Below are positions 22,899-34,763 of a DNA stretch of 36,783 nt, in pieces. The position numbers and the translations under genes were made by a program. The stretch comes from Schoenoplectus triqueter. Its lineage: Eukaryota > Streptophyta > Magnoliopsida > Poales > Cyperaceae. Position 1 is the stretch's first letter. Every line of letters starts with the position of its first letter. The stretch spans positions 1 to 36,783 of the forward strand of contig CAXKVV010001362.1 of assembly GCA_964058805.1 (NCBI GenBank), written 5' to 3'. The notes below the pieces were generated by a model, which saw nothing but the letters and a program-made list of their open reading frames with translations, was not told the origin of the DNA and did no database searches.

Positions 22899-23790
22899 AT
22901 TTTGAAGCAAAAGGAAGTGCTTTTCCTTACAGCTTGAACTATACAACAGCCCGGATCAAGAGAAGAAACTAACAGGTGGAAAAAACGGATCAAAAAGAGC
23001 TAATTCTGAAGCAACTTTGGAATTGATTTAGCAAAGAGAACCGATCTATCCCGGTTTTCGAACCAATACAGGGTAAAAGAGATGAGAATAGAGAGGGGCG
23101 GTGGGATGGATGGGAGAAAAATTTAATCTTTTTTAATTGGGTTGTTGGTGCAAAGAGATGGAGAGAATGATGAGAGAGAGGTTGGAGAAGCAAGTTGGAC
23201 AGGTTTATATGTTATCTATGTACTCAATGTCACTTTCTAGGCCCAAAGAGAAAGGAACAACAACAAAACAAGGACATCGGAACAATTTAGAAAAACACAG
23301 GGGTGAAATCAAAAAAGGTATTTGTGGAAGCGTTGCGACTTGCGAGTTGCGAGTGAATGAGAGAGAAAGAGAGAGACCCAACTGGGCACTGAGCTTGGTG
23401 CTTCACATCCCAATCAAGAGTGAGAGAGAGAGAGAGAGAGAGCGTTTTGTTGCGAATCAGAAGTGCTCTGTTTTCTCTTTCTCACTCTAGAAATCGAACT
23501 TGAAATTGGAAAAGATGAGTCGAGCAGAAGTAGGGTTTAGTTGCACAGTGATGGAGCGAGGGGTGAGCTTGTGTTCGGTTGTTACAGTTCATAGAGACAT
23601 GGGTCTTTGTTTCGGCCAAATCGCAAATGAGTATTTGGGAGTTAAGAGAGGGGGGGGGGGGGATGAAGAGCAAGGAGGCTCCTTTAATTGGTCTGGAGAC
23701 AGAGGGGTGATGAGAACCTTGTCTAAGCTGTCTTCGTTGCTTTTGGTATTTGGATTGCTCTTGTGGGCATGACCTAGTATGGATCTCATA
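22899..23790 (-). promoter_or_regulatory. 5' leader and promoter region of the cytokinin receptor gene
   Basis: No homologous coding sequence is found upstream of the kinase start. The minus strand carries CT-rich tracts from two GA runs on the plus strand (23360-23376 and 23422-23442), common in plant leaders and core promoters. A 13-G run lies at 23650-23662. I could not fix a transcription start or TATA box. Confidence 0.5.
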
Positions 23791-24482
23791 TTAAGGTAAA
23801 TTAATTATTAATATCATCAGCTTGTGTGGCTTCAAGCTTTGTCGACGTGCATTGCAATTACGCATTATTTTGCTCTGATTTGGTGCAGTCATATTAATTA
23901 TTAAACAAACAGAATACAAAAATTATATAATCTCCTCACTTGCAAACACAAAAAGTGTATTTTTTTTTCTCGTCCTAGAGTAAAACTTTTAATGGAAATT
24001 TAATTTTTTTTACTCATCTAATTCTTCTTACTTATTTTGATTATTGTTAATTTACTTTTATATTGAGAGAAATTTTACTTCATGGCAAATAAATATCAAT
24101 CATAATATTTTTTTCAAATCAACTAAAATCACGTTAAAAAGTAAAAAAGAAAGGTGCGAAGATATGTCTTAAATAGAGTAAAGATATCATCAGTTTAAGC
24201 TCACGGAGATCTTCCGTGAACTTAACTCAAAAAGTATATCAAATCATCTCTAAATTTTAATTTATCATTATCATTAAATTCTTTATATGAAAATTTTGTG
24301 GGATGCAAAAATTTGAAATGTTTTGAGTTTTTTAAATCATCGATTTTAATTTTTTAAAATGATATTCAAGTATTGAATATATTATTATTATTTTTAGAGT
24401 TTATTTTTAAAAATTAAAAACTATGACTTAAAAACTACAAAGAATATAAATTAAAAACTACGATCCACGTGCAGCGTTGTAC
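23791..24482. other. AT-rich intergenic DNA
   Basis: No gene, RNA or clear mobile element is visible. Open frames are short and AT-driven. Confidence 0.5.
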
Positions 24483-25531
24483 GTATACTCATCAAAACTT
24501 TGTTATTTGAATTTTTATCCATCAAAACTTTAAATTTAGATATATACCCATAGAAATTGTTGAATATTTGCCTATATACCGACTTTTCTATATGATCAAC
24601 ATTAAAGTTATAATAATTAATTTAATAAATTTATGATTGACTACTTTACCCCTATCAAACTCTTTTCAGTGTCATTCCTCCTGCTGCGAGGGATTTAAGA
24701 GAACTAATATTGGAGTCCCTTAATTTCTTGTCAAGGCATTTGAAGTTCTAAGAAGCAATTCAATGAAGATGTTATGTACGAAATGAAACCGAGAACGTTG
24801 GCAAGAAGCAACAAGGTGAGAAGAAAACAAAAACTGCATTACAGTAAAGTCGTAACAAGGTCCCAGTGCCATTACGACAATTATTAATGAATTGTTCTAA
24901 AATAGATTTTCACTCTCTATTGGCGGTTTCCCTTTTTTTATGTACACTAATTCATACAAAACTGCTAGCTCAAAGAAAGTTGTTCAAATAGGTCCAAGGT
25001 TTTCAGATGAGGGCTAATTTGATCAAATCGGTCCAATATTCAAATCAGTATAATAAATAGGTAAATAAATGCCTCTTTTCAGGTACAACATATGGGCACA
25101 CAGTACAGATTTTCTTTGCAATTGCTCCAATTTTTATAGAGATTCTTGAATCTATTTTATTTGTTAATGTTGGTGTTATAACGCATTAAATGTACTAAGA
25201 TGCATTAAATGTACTAAGATCATATCGTAAGTCATTTGAAATCATAAACTACTACAAATGCCTTGAGCCCTTGACAAGAAATTAAGGGACTCCAATATTG
25301 ATTCTTTTAAATCCCTCGTGGGAGAAGAAAGGACACAGAAAGAAAAGTTGGATTGGGGTAAAGTAGTAATTTGAAAATTTATTGATTTAATTATTATAAT
25401 ATTATTGTAGATCACATAGAAAAGTGTGTCTGGGGGCAAATATCCAAGAATTTCAAATTTAGATTGTAAGTATCTAAATTCAAAATTTTGATGGGAAAAT
25501 ATTCAAATAGCAAAGTTTTTATGGATATACC
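24483..25531. mobile_element. 1.05-kb element with ~260-bp terminal inverted repeats (MULE-like or foldback)
   Basis: The left arm (24483-24742) and the right arm (25256-25531) are imperfect inverted copies over their whole length. Shared blocks include aatattggagtcccttaatt with ttcttgtcaag (left, inverted on the right), gagggattta, and the outer catcaaaact. The middle about 510 bp is unique and has no long ORF. Long inverted arms with a non-coding middle fit a non-autonomous Mutator-like or foldback element. Target duplications could not be made out. Confidence 0.8.
25183..25220. repeat. 19-bp perfect tandem duplication
   Basis: Two identical adjacent copies of gcattaaatgtactaagat lie inside the middle part of the long-inverted-repeat element. 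Confidence 0.9.
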
Positions 25532-25657
25532 TTTATTTTTCCCAATATAATGAATTTGAATATTGTTTGATGATCATAAAGAATCATTAATTTCATACCC
25601 TATAATTTTAATTACTATTTGAGCTATAAAATATGTATAGAACTTTATTTTTTTAGA

Positions 25658-26038
25658 AGGGATCTGTTGACAATGGGTTATTTTGATAACCTTGACAATA
25701 AACTTTTAAATAAATACAAAAAAAATTAAAAATAGAATTTTTTTTAATTGATGTGCTCTTCTACCTTTATTTTGATGGTCATTCAAATTTGATGCAATTT
25801 CATTATCGTTTGATAGTCCATCAAAGATCATCAAATTTTCATACAATTTATAACGGTTCTAATTTAACGGTCTTTGATGGACTATCAAACGATAATAAAA
25901 TTACATAAAATTTAAATAAACATCAATATAAAAGTAGAAGAACACATCTATAAACTTTTTTATTTTTAAGATTTTTTTATATTTATTTAGAGATCCATTG
26001 TCAAGGTTATCAAAATAATTCATTGTCAATGGATCCCC
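25658..26038. mobile_element. Foldback MITE, about 380 bp
   Basis: The two halves are inverted copies. The outer ends read gggatctgttgacaatg on the left and, on the complement of the right, gggatccattgacaatg. Inner arms share atcgtttgatagtccatcaa. Nearly the whole element can fold on itself. There is no coding capacity. A diverged relative lies at 30774-31152. Confidence 0.82.
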
Positions 26039-26130
26039 ACTAATATTTTTTATGGGAAGATATATGCACTGTGTAGTTCATGCGTGTAAATTTTGGATGT
26101 CACCTTCTATGATTGACATATTATTAAGTA

Positions 26131-26358
26131 AAGAGTGGCAATCGGGCGGGTTGGGTCGGGTTCTGGTTGGGCAGGTCGGGTCAGTTTAATTTTCTGGAAG
26201 AAATCAGGTCGGGCCGAGTCGGGTCAATTTATATATTGTATTTTTTCAATTCTTTGATAGATTTCAATTAGATTGCAGGTCATTTAATCTCGAGTCGGGT
26301 CATGTCAGGTCGGGTCGGATTCTGATCCAGACGGGTCGGGTCAGGTTCTGCCACATCT
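26131..26358. mobile_element. GGGTCGGGT-rich short element with imperfect inverted ends (hAT-like MITE)
   Basis: The left end agagtggcaa and the complement of the right end (agatgtggca) are imperfect inverted repeats. The body carries many gggtcggg / gggcggg blocks, standing out in the AT-rich surroundings. Many plant hAT-type MITEs have TGGCAA-like ends and such CGGGT-rich bodies, so hAT is my inference. Confidence 0.55.
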
Positions 26359-26596
26359 AATTAAATAACTATGGCCAGGTGATCCTTCTTCTTTTGTAAT
26401 TATCTTCAGAAACAACTATTTTCACTATTTAAAACAAATTAGTTGTTTACAAAGATTTTTTTTTTTACTGAAGTTGCTTAATGTACAATTTTCAATTTGT
26501 TGATGGAATATTTTTTAATCTATTTTTAGTATATAATTAGAAGGTAACTTTCACTTATATGACTTCTTTTAGAATGATAACAAAGTAAATTTATTA

Positions 26597-27075
26597 TACT
26601 AGCTATATACTCGCGCGTTGCAGCAGACTCTTTTATTTAAATATTAAAATATTATAAGATAAAAAAATTCACATTTATTTAATATTAAATTATAAAATCA
26701 TCAAATTATAGAGAAAACCTATAATAAATACTATATTTAATCTTGGATGAAATTTTTGCATAATATGAGTTAATGATTTATGAATTTTATTGCAAGAAAA
26801 AGTAAATTATTCTAACTTATATTATCATCATTAATTTCTTACCAAATATGCACAAGGTTGCTAAATAAAAATAATAATATTATGAAAATAATAGTATATA
26901 AGGGAAAGAAATGGAGAGAAAGAGGGGATTAATGGACGCGATCACATACGTTTGATCAACTAAAAATAAATATTATCCGTCTAATTGAGAGATAAAATGG
27001 GTATAATAAAAAATTACCATGACAAAAAATGGACCCTCCAATTCTTAGATGCTTTATATAATAGTATAGATATAG
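26597..27075. mobile_element. Possible non-autonomous element with CGCGCG-containing left end
   Basis: The left end (actagctatatactcgcgcg) and right end (ataatagtatagatatagat) resemble the ends of common small plant repeats. The interior is AT-rich and non-coding. Family and exact limits are not established. Confidence 0.3.
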
Positions 27076-28623
27076 ATATTATTGATAAGTTAATTATCCA
27101 AGATAGTACTTTATTGATAATAATAATATTATTGATTTATAGAGATATTTATGATTTTATATCTATTAAATTATTAATCAATAGTTTATAGTGCTACTGT
27201 TATCTATATAATCCCCAATTATTAGTCCCTGGAATCTTCGAGCTCTCCCCCACACAAAGCTACAAGCGCAATACTAATAACAATAGATCTTCAAATGAGA
27301 TGATGAGGAATGATAAGCTGTGGGGTCACTATAAAGCTCCACCATTTGAGACAGCTTGCTGCTCAGTTTTTCCTTTTCTATTTTATTTTTTGGAAAAATA
27401 ATAATTTTGGCACTCTTTTGTTCTTTTCCCCAATTATGATCATAGGAGGAGAGAGGGGAATACCCTTGTCTGCTCAGGAAATTACACAAGAGAGAATATG
27501 CTTGACTAGTGTTGCACTTGTGTTGTATATATAATCCTGTTTTGTTCTTTTCTAATTATAATAAGCTGGCTTGATTGAAGGAATTTTGTGGAATCGAATC
27601 TAAGTCATTACTCTATATATATGGTTGTGTCACCTCATGGAGAAAAATTAATGTATGAATCTAGCTATACTATTATTTTAAACCTAGCCCTCCTAAGTAG
27701 TAAATCAAATTCACTGTGTTAACGGGGTTTTTCATGTACCATCTAAAAAAACATCAAGTACGTATCAGATACGGATTTATAGAGCATCCAATTATATTTC
27801 TAAAGCTTTTCATGGTGTAAACATGGGTCCCTACAATCTTGCAGTCACAACAAATCTCGGAATTGTTAAGTGACTACACGGGTCGCTACAACCTTAGATC
27901 CACAATGAATCTTGAAATTGTTATGTTAAAAAACAGAATAAATAGAGAGGGAGGCGGGATTTGACCACTACACTACACACAAAATATTTTATTTCTTTTA
28001 TAATCTTACAACCTTTCTCTTTTTTTTTTCATTCCAACCTTATGATATTTCATAAAAAAAATTTCATCATGCAACATTTTATTTATATATATTATATAAA
28101 ATTAATTATATATATAATTTATATAAAATATATATTATATAACAGCATCATATTAAATACGATACCCGCATTTATATATGTGCAACATAGCAAATCCACC
28201 TCTAAAAATATATGTTGTTGTGCTTAATTAAGATACTTAAAACCTTGTGCCAAAAATGTGAAAAGGGGCTATTAAGTTTGCTGTATTAACTTCTAAGGCA
28301 AACCACAAACCAACATGCTGTGGCGGGTCAGATCATGTAGAAAGAGCTGATTTAGTATATTTATTTCTTTATTGATTCTTTTATTTTATTTTTTCAATTT
28401 TTTGTTGTATATTCAATCTTTTTTATTCTTTATGAAATTTATGCTTATCAAAACCTGCATTGAATACCAAGTACGACATGTCATTGCCATGTCAGCACAT
28501 TAAGGAATATACTAATATATATTCTTTAGACAACCTTTCACATATGTACTTCTAATTTCGGACTCTTGGAGGTTTAACATAATCTAGTTATTTTATATTA
28601 GTTTTTAGAGCGTTGAGAGAATC
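27076..28623. other. AT-rich non-coding region
   Basis: No convincing gene is found. It includes two diverged about 50-bp direct repeats (27825-27877 and 27880-27930, sharing gggtc.ctacaa and gaattgtta) and a palindromic TA-rich stretch at about 28082-28142. Confidence 0.45.
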
Positions 28624-29332
28624 CACTCAATTTTGCATTATAACATTTTTATCTATGTGCACCTACGTGGTTATAAAATTTGAATATCTGACATAATTAT
28701 TAATAATTATTATATATTTGTTAAATGTGACGCTATGTTTGTTAAAAAGAACAAATATAATTGGTAAACATAACATATATTTTTTTGACAACCCCAAAAG
28801 TTATCTTAATTTTTGAGCCCATGTAAAGCATAAAAGTTAAAATTATCTCAATTTTTGAACCAACATTCAACATAAAATTTGAACAACTGAAATAATTATT
28901 AATGAATTATATATTTATTAAACGAGACATTCATATTTGTTAAAGGAAATGCATTATTGTTAAATAAAAAGTCATCATATGTTAAATTGAATTTATATTT
29001 ATTTTAAATTTTAATATAATTTATATTTTTTTAAAAGATTCTTTAATTTTGTATTTAATAATTATGTATTACGTTTAACAAATATATAACTACCATTAAT
29101 AATTATGTCCGACATTCAATTTTTATTCTACATGTGAGTTTAAAATATTAGACAGTTTTTGGGTTGATAAAAAAATGTGTTCCATTAAATAATTTCGTCT
29201 GTTCTTTTTAACAAACATGATGTTCTATTTAGCAAATATATATCTATCATTAATAGTTATGTCATATATTCAAATTTTATAACCCACATAGATGCACATG
29301 AGGTAAAAATATTATAATGAAAAATTGAATGT
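28624..29332. mobile_element. About 710-bp foldback element with nested inverted modules
   Basis: The outer arms (about 28624-28760 and 29190-29332) are inverted copies: left gcattataacatttttat, right complement tcattataatatttttac, both followed by a tgtgca.ctacgtgg-like block and ttataaaatttgaata. A second, inner inverted pair reuses the same module, so a taattattaat...tatttgttaaa core occurs four times, two in each direction. There is no ORF. Confidence 0.75.
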
Positions 29333-30773
29333 ACACAAATTATTTTCGTAGTTTTTATTCACATATACTCCTACCGTCATGTGTCACATCGTTTTTCATT
29401 GATGATGCTGTGAGCATGATGAATTTCTTGTATTTATGCTCTTTTGGGAATTTTGGATTTCCATTAGTTCTCCCGTGCCTTCTTTTTTTGAGGAATATGC
29501 ATGTTTTGCATGACTTTATTATAAGCTTTTACGCATGTTTCTTCCTGACCAAACCAACCCTTACCAAGTTGTTTTGCCTTTACATTAGTGGATCCTTGAA
29601 TAAGTACAAAATATTATTTTTTTTCCTTTTCCAGTTCTCGTTCAGTCGTTCTTCCTTGCCCAATAATATTTATACAGTTGTCAATGATTTAGTGAGCTAC
29701 CGTACTCGATGTAAAGTTTCGTGTTTGCTTTAATTTTATTGTTCTCATTAATTAGTCCGGTCCCTTGTATGCATGATTGCCTCTAAGCATGTAAATTATA
29801 ATATTTAGATGCAATTCGTCAGTTTTTGGTGTGTAATATTTTTAATTATTTTTTTAATAGGTACTTTTCTTTTAGGGCTAAAGTTAGAAAAAGTTATCCA
29901 ATTACAGAGAATTAGTAATATATAAGAGTCATAGCTCAATGAAAAATGGTCCTCTATCGACTCTTCACTTGAATCATTTCCTATGGAACATGGTTGATGG
30001 TCCATAGTGATTTGTTTTATCTATCTGCCCGTAAGTGTGGCCTCATGAAAGGACTGAGTGTCTTTGCAGGTGGAACCAATTATCTCCATAGATTTGGCAT
30101 ATAACCTGCTTCAACCTCATATAAGCACACTTCTTTGCATTATCTTCTCCAAGTGGTATCACTATATTGCTCTTTTGTTTTGTTTGTTAATTAATAAATT
30201 TCTTTTCTGCCTTATCTACATTAGACTCTTTACAATAACTCCCAGTATTTCAGTATCATGGTTTTTTGGCCTGACATAATTTACATATTTTTGTTCCGGT
30301 CAAGAGTTGTCTTTTTTTCTTTTTGGAAGTTAGAATGGGAATTATTTGCGTCTGATTATTTTTGTATTAGGGTTCACATTGCATAATTTGAAATAACACA
30401 ACAGTGATACACGCACTGGTTTAAGGAGAAAATTATTGAAATTAAGGACCAATGTATGGTTTAGTGAAAACAAAAGCACTGGCATAGATTATATATGGTT
30501 AACCAGATAGGATATGATATAATAACTTTGGTATATTGGCGTCTAGTGCAATGTGACATCTGGTTAAAAGATCACCTGAGAAACATTTTTGGGAATCATT
30601 ACAATAAAAAAATACTCATCTAAAATAGGAGAAGTGCGCTAGAAAAACTTCCATATCATGTCAACAGTGATCATTAAAGTTTTCTTATTGATAATGATAG
30701 CAACAAACAATGTTTTTGTCTAGTGTGCTGATTGAAATAATCGGAAAAATTATATTGTTGAGTAAAGATAATG
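29333..30773. other. AT-rich region without recognisable gene
   Basis: The largest open frame (29329-29733) has T-rich codons and no recognisable domain, so I do not call it a gene. A short block at 29755-29783 recurs near 33882. Confidence 0.45.
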
Positions 30774-31152
30774 GGGAGGGATAATTGTTAAATTGCCTAT
30801 TTTGAATCTTGACAATAAAATTCCAAATAAATTTGGAAAAAAAACATAAAATTACAAAAATTATCGGTGTATTCTTGAACTTGTAAATTTATGGTGTTTT
30901 AAATTTCATAAATTTAAGTATCATTTGATAACTTAGCAAAATTTTATGCAATTTGCAACAAATTACAGTAACAGCATTTAATGAACTATCAAGTTATTTT
31001 TAAAATAATTAAGATTTTTTAAACACAATCAATCTATAGATTCAACAATATATCTACATTTTTTTTTTCTATTTTAAAGAATTTTAAATTTCTTTTAGAA
31101 TATTTATTTTAAGTTCCATTATTGAGATTGACGAGATAGCAATATTGTCAAC
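30774..31152. mobile_element. Diverged relative of the 25658-26038 foldback MITE
   Basis: The left end shares ttgacaataaa and a tattttga-like block with the better preserved copy at 25658-26038. The right end, read on the complement, begins gttgacaat. Length and inverted structure match. Substitutions and indels are heavy. Confidence 0.6.
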
Positions 31153-31756
31153 TTTCCAAACATAATAATAGCGTGTTGTAGCCAATAAGTGATATAGGTA
31201 ATATGTAAACATGAAATTAAGTTTAGAATGTTTTTTGTTTGAAATAAAAATTGAAATCTAAGCTACTTAATTTTCAATGTCTGTACAAATTCTCAAGTCT
31301 CAACCGAATTTCTTTTGAACATGTTACCTTATATAGGGATATCGATTACAAAATTTTAATAATTTACCTTAATTCAACACCATATATTCTTCTTGCAAAC
31401 CTTCTATCTTAGAGATACTAATTAGTTAAGTCTGAAATGCTATTATGGTAATTGAGTCTATGATTCCTTCTAGAATGAGGACAGATACGCCAATTAAAGT
31501 GGCTATTAAATAATGTTTCATGTCGTAGAATGCTAGCACATTGATTTATATATAGACAGCATATGGTTCGACAATGCATGCTACACATAAGTCTAAGCCT
31601 ATTTGTTTTTTAAAACCGGAGTCATTAGATTGACGTCAAGAATTACTACTAGAGATGTAGTTGACAACTAATTCTCAAATTAAAGAAAAATTCAAAGTCT
31701 AACAAATACCACTGATTTAAAAGGCTGGACAAAACAATTGAATTCAACAAATTAGG
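31153..31756. other. AT-rich non-coding DNA
   Basis: I see no gene or structured repeat in this stretch before the SINE. Confidence 0.4.
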
Positions 31757-31764
31757 AATTTAGA

Positions 31765-31903
31765 CAATCGGCTCTTGATCTAGTGGTAAAAGTCAATGTT
31801 TTTGTGTGGGAGGTTATGGGTTCAAAATTCATATGACTTCTTTATAGACATTTACAAAATTTGAATGATTGACTCTCATCTTTCTTATCAAAAAAAGTTT
31901 AAA
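31765..31903 (+). mobile_element. tRNA-derived SINE with target-site duplications
   Basis: The element has RNA polymerase III promoter boxes: A box gatctagtgg (31777-31786, fits RRYNNARYGG) and B box ggttcaaaattc (31819-31830), 32 nt apart as in tRNA genes. It ends with an A-rich tail after 31890. Identical 8-bp duplications (aatttaga) flank it at 31757-31764 and 31904-31911. Unlike a tRNA gene it has no acceptor-stem pairing and runs on into a tRNA-unrelated body. Confidence 0.78.
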
Positions 31904-31911
31904 AATTTAGA

Positions 31912-34000
31912 ATTGTCCATCGGACTTCACCTCAAAAAAAGTAATTATTCAATACTGGATCAATTAGATATTTCAAATGAAGTGAATTCTTTTTGTAAAA
32001 AATATTTTTAGAAAAACTTTAAAAACATTTTTCCGATGTACTAAAACCTGTTTAATAATAATGAATATGATTAGTTAGATGATAATTAAACAAAATTAGT
32101 TTTATATAATTTGAGAGAAGAATAATACATGAGTCATCCAATCAAAATCTATAGGAGGGAAAAAGCAAAATCAACAGTAAAGAACATAGATAGCGTTACG
32201 TATCGAAGAAATTTAAATTTTAAAATTGTTTTATGTATTATTAATTAGTTAATTAAAAATTGAAAATGTTTAATTATGAGATCGGTCTAAACTCTAAACC
32301 ACGCCCTTGATCGAATTAACAAAATTTCTTGAAAAACAAATATATATTCAAAAAGACAAAAGAAAATTAACAGTCATGATAAACAGGGTCTTCGACACAA
32401 ATGATAAATGATACTTCCATTTCTTCTTCTCCTTCTTTTTTTTTTTAAAATTCACTGAATAAAATTCCGCAAAGTACAAAAGACGCTCCAGTGTTTCTGT
32501 ATAGAGTAAAAAATAACCAAAGAGAATACATACTTCAGCTACATGTTAACTGGGGTAAAATGACCAAGCATGTTAAGTACTAATTAATTCATGTCACATG
32601 TCAGGTCTAAAGATGGAGATTAGACAGCAATAAAGAGTAAAGTCAAGATCACCCAAAAGCACTAAAAGGACGGATTATATATTTATCCATGCGTGTGAAC
32701 TTTGACACATTAAATTGTCAATATCGGGTGCATACGTGTCATCCAAAATATATACATTGGATAAAAAACAATTAAATTCGATAAAAAAAAAACAAGAGTG
32801 ACGTCTTTCTCGACCAATAAGTGTCAGTTGACCTCTGATTTTTTTTTTACAAAATACTCTTATCATTATGTATATTTTCAAAAAATATATTTAAAAAAAA
32901 GCTTAAAATTGAAGATTTTTTTTTATTTTGACCACTAAAAAACACTAATTTTTGACCCGCCAAAGTCTGGCCCCATATTTTATGTGTGTAATCTGCGACA
33001 AATATTTGTCAATCCAGATGTTATTTAATACTTCGCTTTAATAAGTTGCGTATGAATTTCTAAGACGACCATTTAGATAGAAAACTATGTACATAAATTA
33101 ATTCAAATTTCAAAGCATGGAACGTGGCCGGAGGCTACGTAGGCTGCATAACAAACTTACATCCGTTATCAAAGTTATTAATAATAATATATAGTGTGTC
33201 ATTGAATCGCTAATTAAGGGACACCAACTACCCCACTATCTCCCTCTTAAAAATTTACAAAAATCAATTGACATTGACTTACTTTGACAATCTTGATTAT
33301 CATAAAAAAAATATTTTTTATTTTACATGTACAAATGCAATATATTCTAGTAAATATTTTATACGCGCAATTACATGAAAAATGATTAAAACTTAAAAAG
33401 TAATTTTCACCGTTAGTCACATGACATAGATTTTACAACAATTAAATTCAGTACACATGATAAAATATAAAATGATATACAATTTATCTGTAAGGAAAAC
33501 AATATATTTATAATTTCCTTTCTGAAATCATATTTACATGGTTTGATAATTTTTATAATTTGTATAAAAGACTGAAATAATTTAATTTTTTAACAGATAA
33601 AAAATGAGAAATTGAACAAGTAAACATCAAATAGTGCCCCTATTATCTTTTTTCCCTTTTTTTTCATTGAAGCACATAGTGAAATCCCCCTAATTATCTT
33701 TGAATAACATGACGCAAGTGATTTTATGATTTATCCCATCGAAGGGCATTTTAACATTTATTTATCAATTTAATAAAAAAACGCTCGATTTTTCAATTCT
33801 CATAATTAAATGTTATTTCCTCAGAGGAACGTTGAACCCATACAATGCGTGCCAACTGCCAAGCTAGCTCCTTTATTAGATGGTCCGGTCCCTTATATGC
33901 ATGATTTTTTTTGATAATTCCTTATATGCATGATTGGTTGATTGCCTCATCATCCATCACATCCCACATCCGCTAAAACGGAGGTGATATATAAGTACCC
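31912..34000. other. AT-rich non-coding region
   Basis: No gene is recognised on either strand. It contains a local duplication of ccttatatgcatgatt at 33891-33905 and 33920-33935 within a block shared with 29755-29783. Confidence 0.45.
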
Positions 34001-34440
34001 TAAAACTAAAACAAAGACCGTTCATCATACGGAGTATGCACTAAAGACCGTTAGATCTTGATCGTAGGGACAGGATAGTTGTGGAGGTTAGCGCGCTGTC
34101 GCTTTTGATAGCAGCAGAATAGCAGATGCAGATGCAGATCACAATAATGAGAGATGAGTAGCGAGCTTTAAGGACGGACGGCTAGGGATGATTTCACGTG
34201 AGCATGTGTGTACGGATAAATCTCGTCAATCTCAGCACGACACGTGGCTTCTAACAAGGACCTGCTTCTGCTTGTTTCTTTCTATCTTTATGCGAGAAAG
34301 ATTTGCTGTGGATGAGATCGGTGCAGCCTCATGTGTGTGTTTTACTTTTCACAAAAGGATGAATTTCATTCATGTGTTCCTTTCCTTCTCCTCAGCTGAA
34401 TTTCCATACACAGTTCACTTGTTCTATTCGATAATTTGAT
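34001..34440. promoter_or_regulatory. Less AT-rich island with two G-boxes, possible promoter
   Basis: Two CACGTG G-boxes lie at 34195-34200 and 34241-34246, the second within the ABRE-type core CACGTGGC. A three-fold gcagat repeat lies nearby at about 34124-34138. Base composition departs from the flanking AT-rich DNA. No known protein follows within the window, so a downstream gene or non-coding transcript is only a possibility. Confidence 0.35.
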
Positions 34441-34763
34441 TTTTTTTTCGTTGTTAATCTATTCCTGTGTAATTTTTCGAAATTTAATCATGCAACCTTT
34501 GCCTCTGCAGCATCATCTGCACTATTGAAGTGCTGTAGCAAAATTAAATCGAAGTTAATTGGATGATAAACAGTTGGACTGTTTGAATTAAAAAAATATA
34601 TACACTTTCGATCAATAGATAATAAGGTAATGACGAGCCCTATTAATTAGTTATTATATTTCCAATTTGGCGCATGCAAAGGAGAATTTGGTATCTTCAC
34701 AAAAGAAAGTAATTAACATAGGGTTTGTTTGGCAATTAGCGGAATAGCAAAAAAATAAAATAG

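Noticed and set aside
23500..23772. 90-codon plus-strand frame ending in a hydrophobic stretch, upstream of the receptor gene
   Set aside because: It lies in the leader/promoter region, runs through a 13-G homopolymer and resembles no known family; probably chance.
27274..27489. 71-codon minus-strand frame, and a possible small-RNA precursor in the same place
   Set aside because: No family resemblance, and no match by eye to the conserved plant microRNAs I could recall.
29329..29733. 134-codon plus-strand frame rich in Phe and Leu
   Set aside because: T-rich codons in AT-rich DNA next to a foldback element; no recognisable domain.
31765..31850. Possible tRNA gene
   Set aside because: A and B boxes are present, but no acceptor stem or cloverleaf. 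The A-rich tail and target duplications indicate a SINE.
34188..34439. 83-codon plus-strand frame in the G-box island
   Set aside because: No recognisable domain. The island is more likely regulatory or non-coding.
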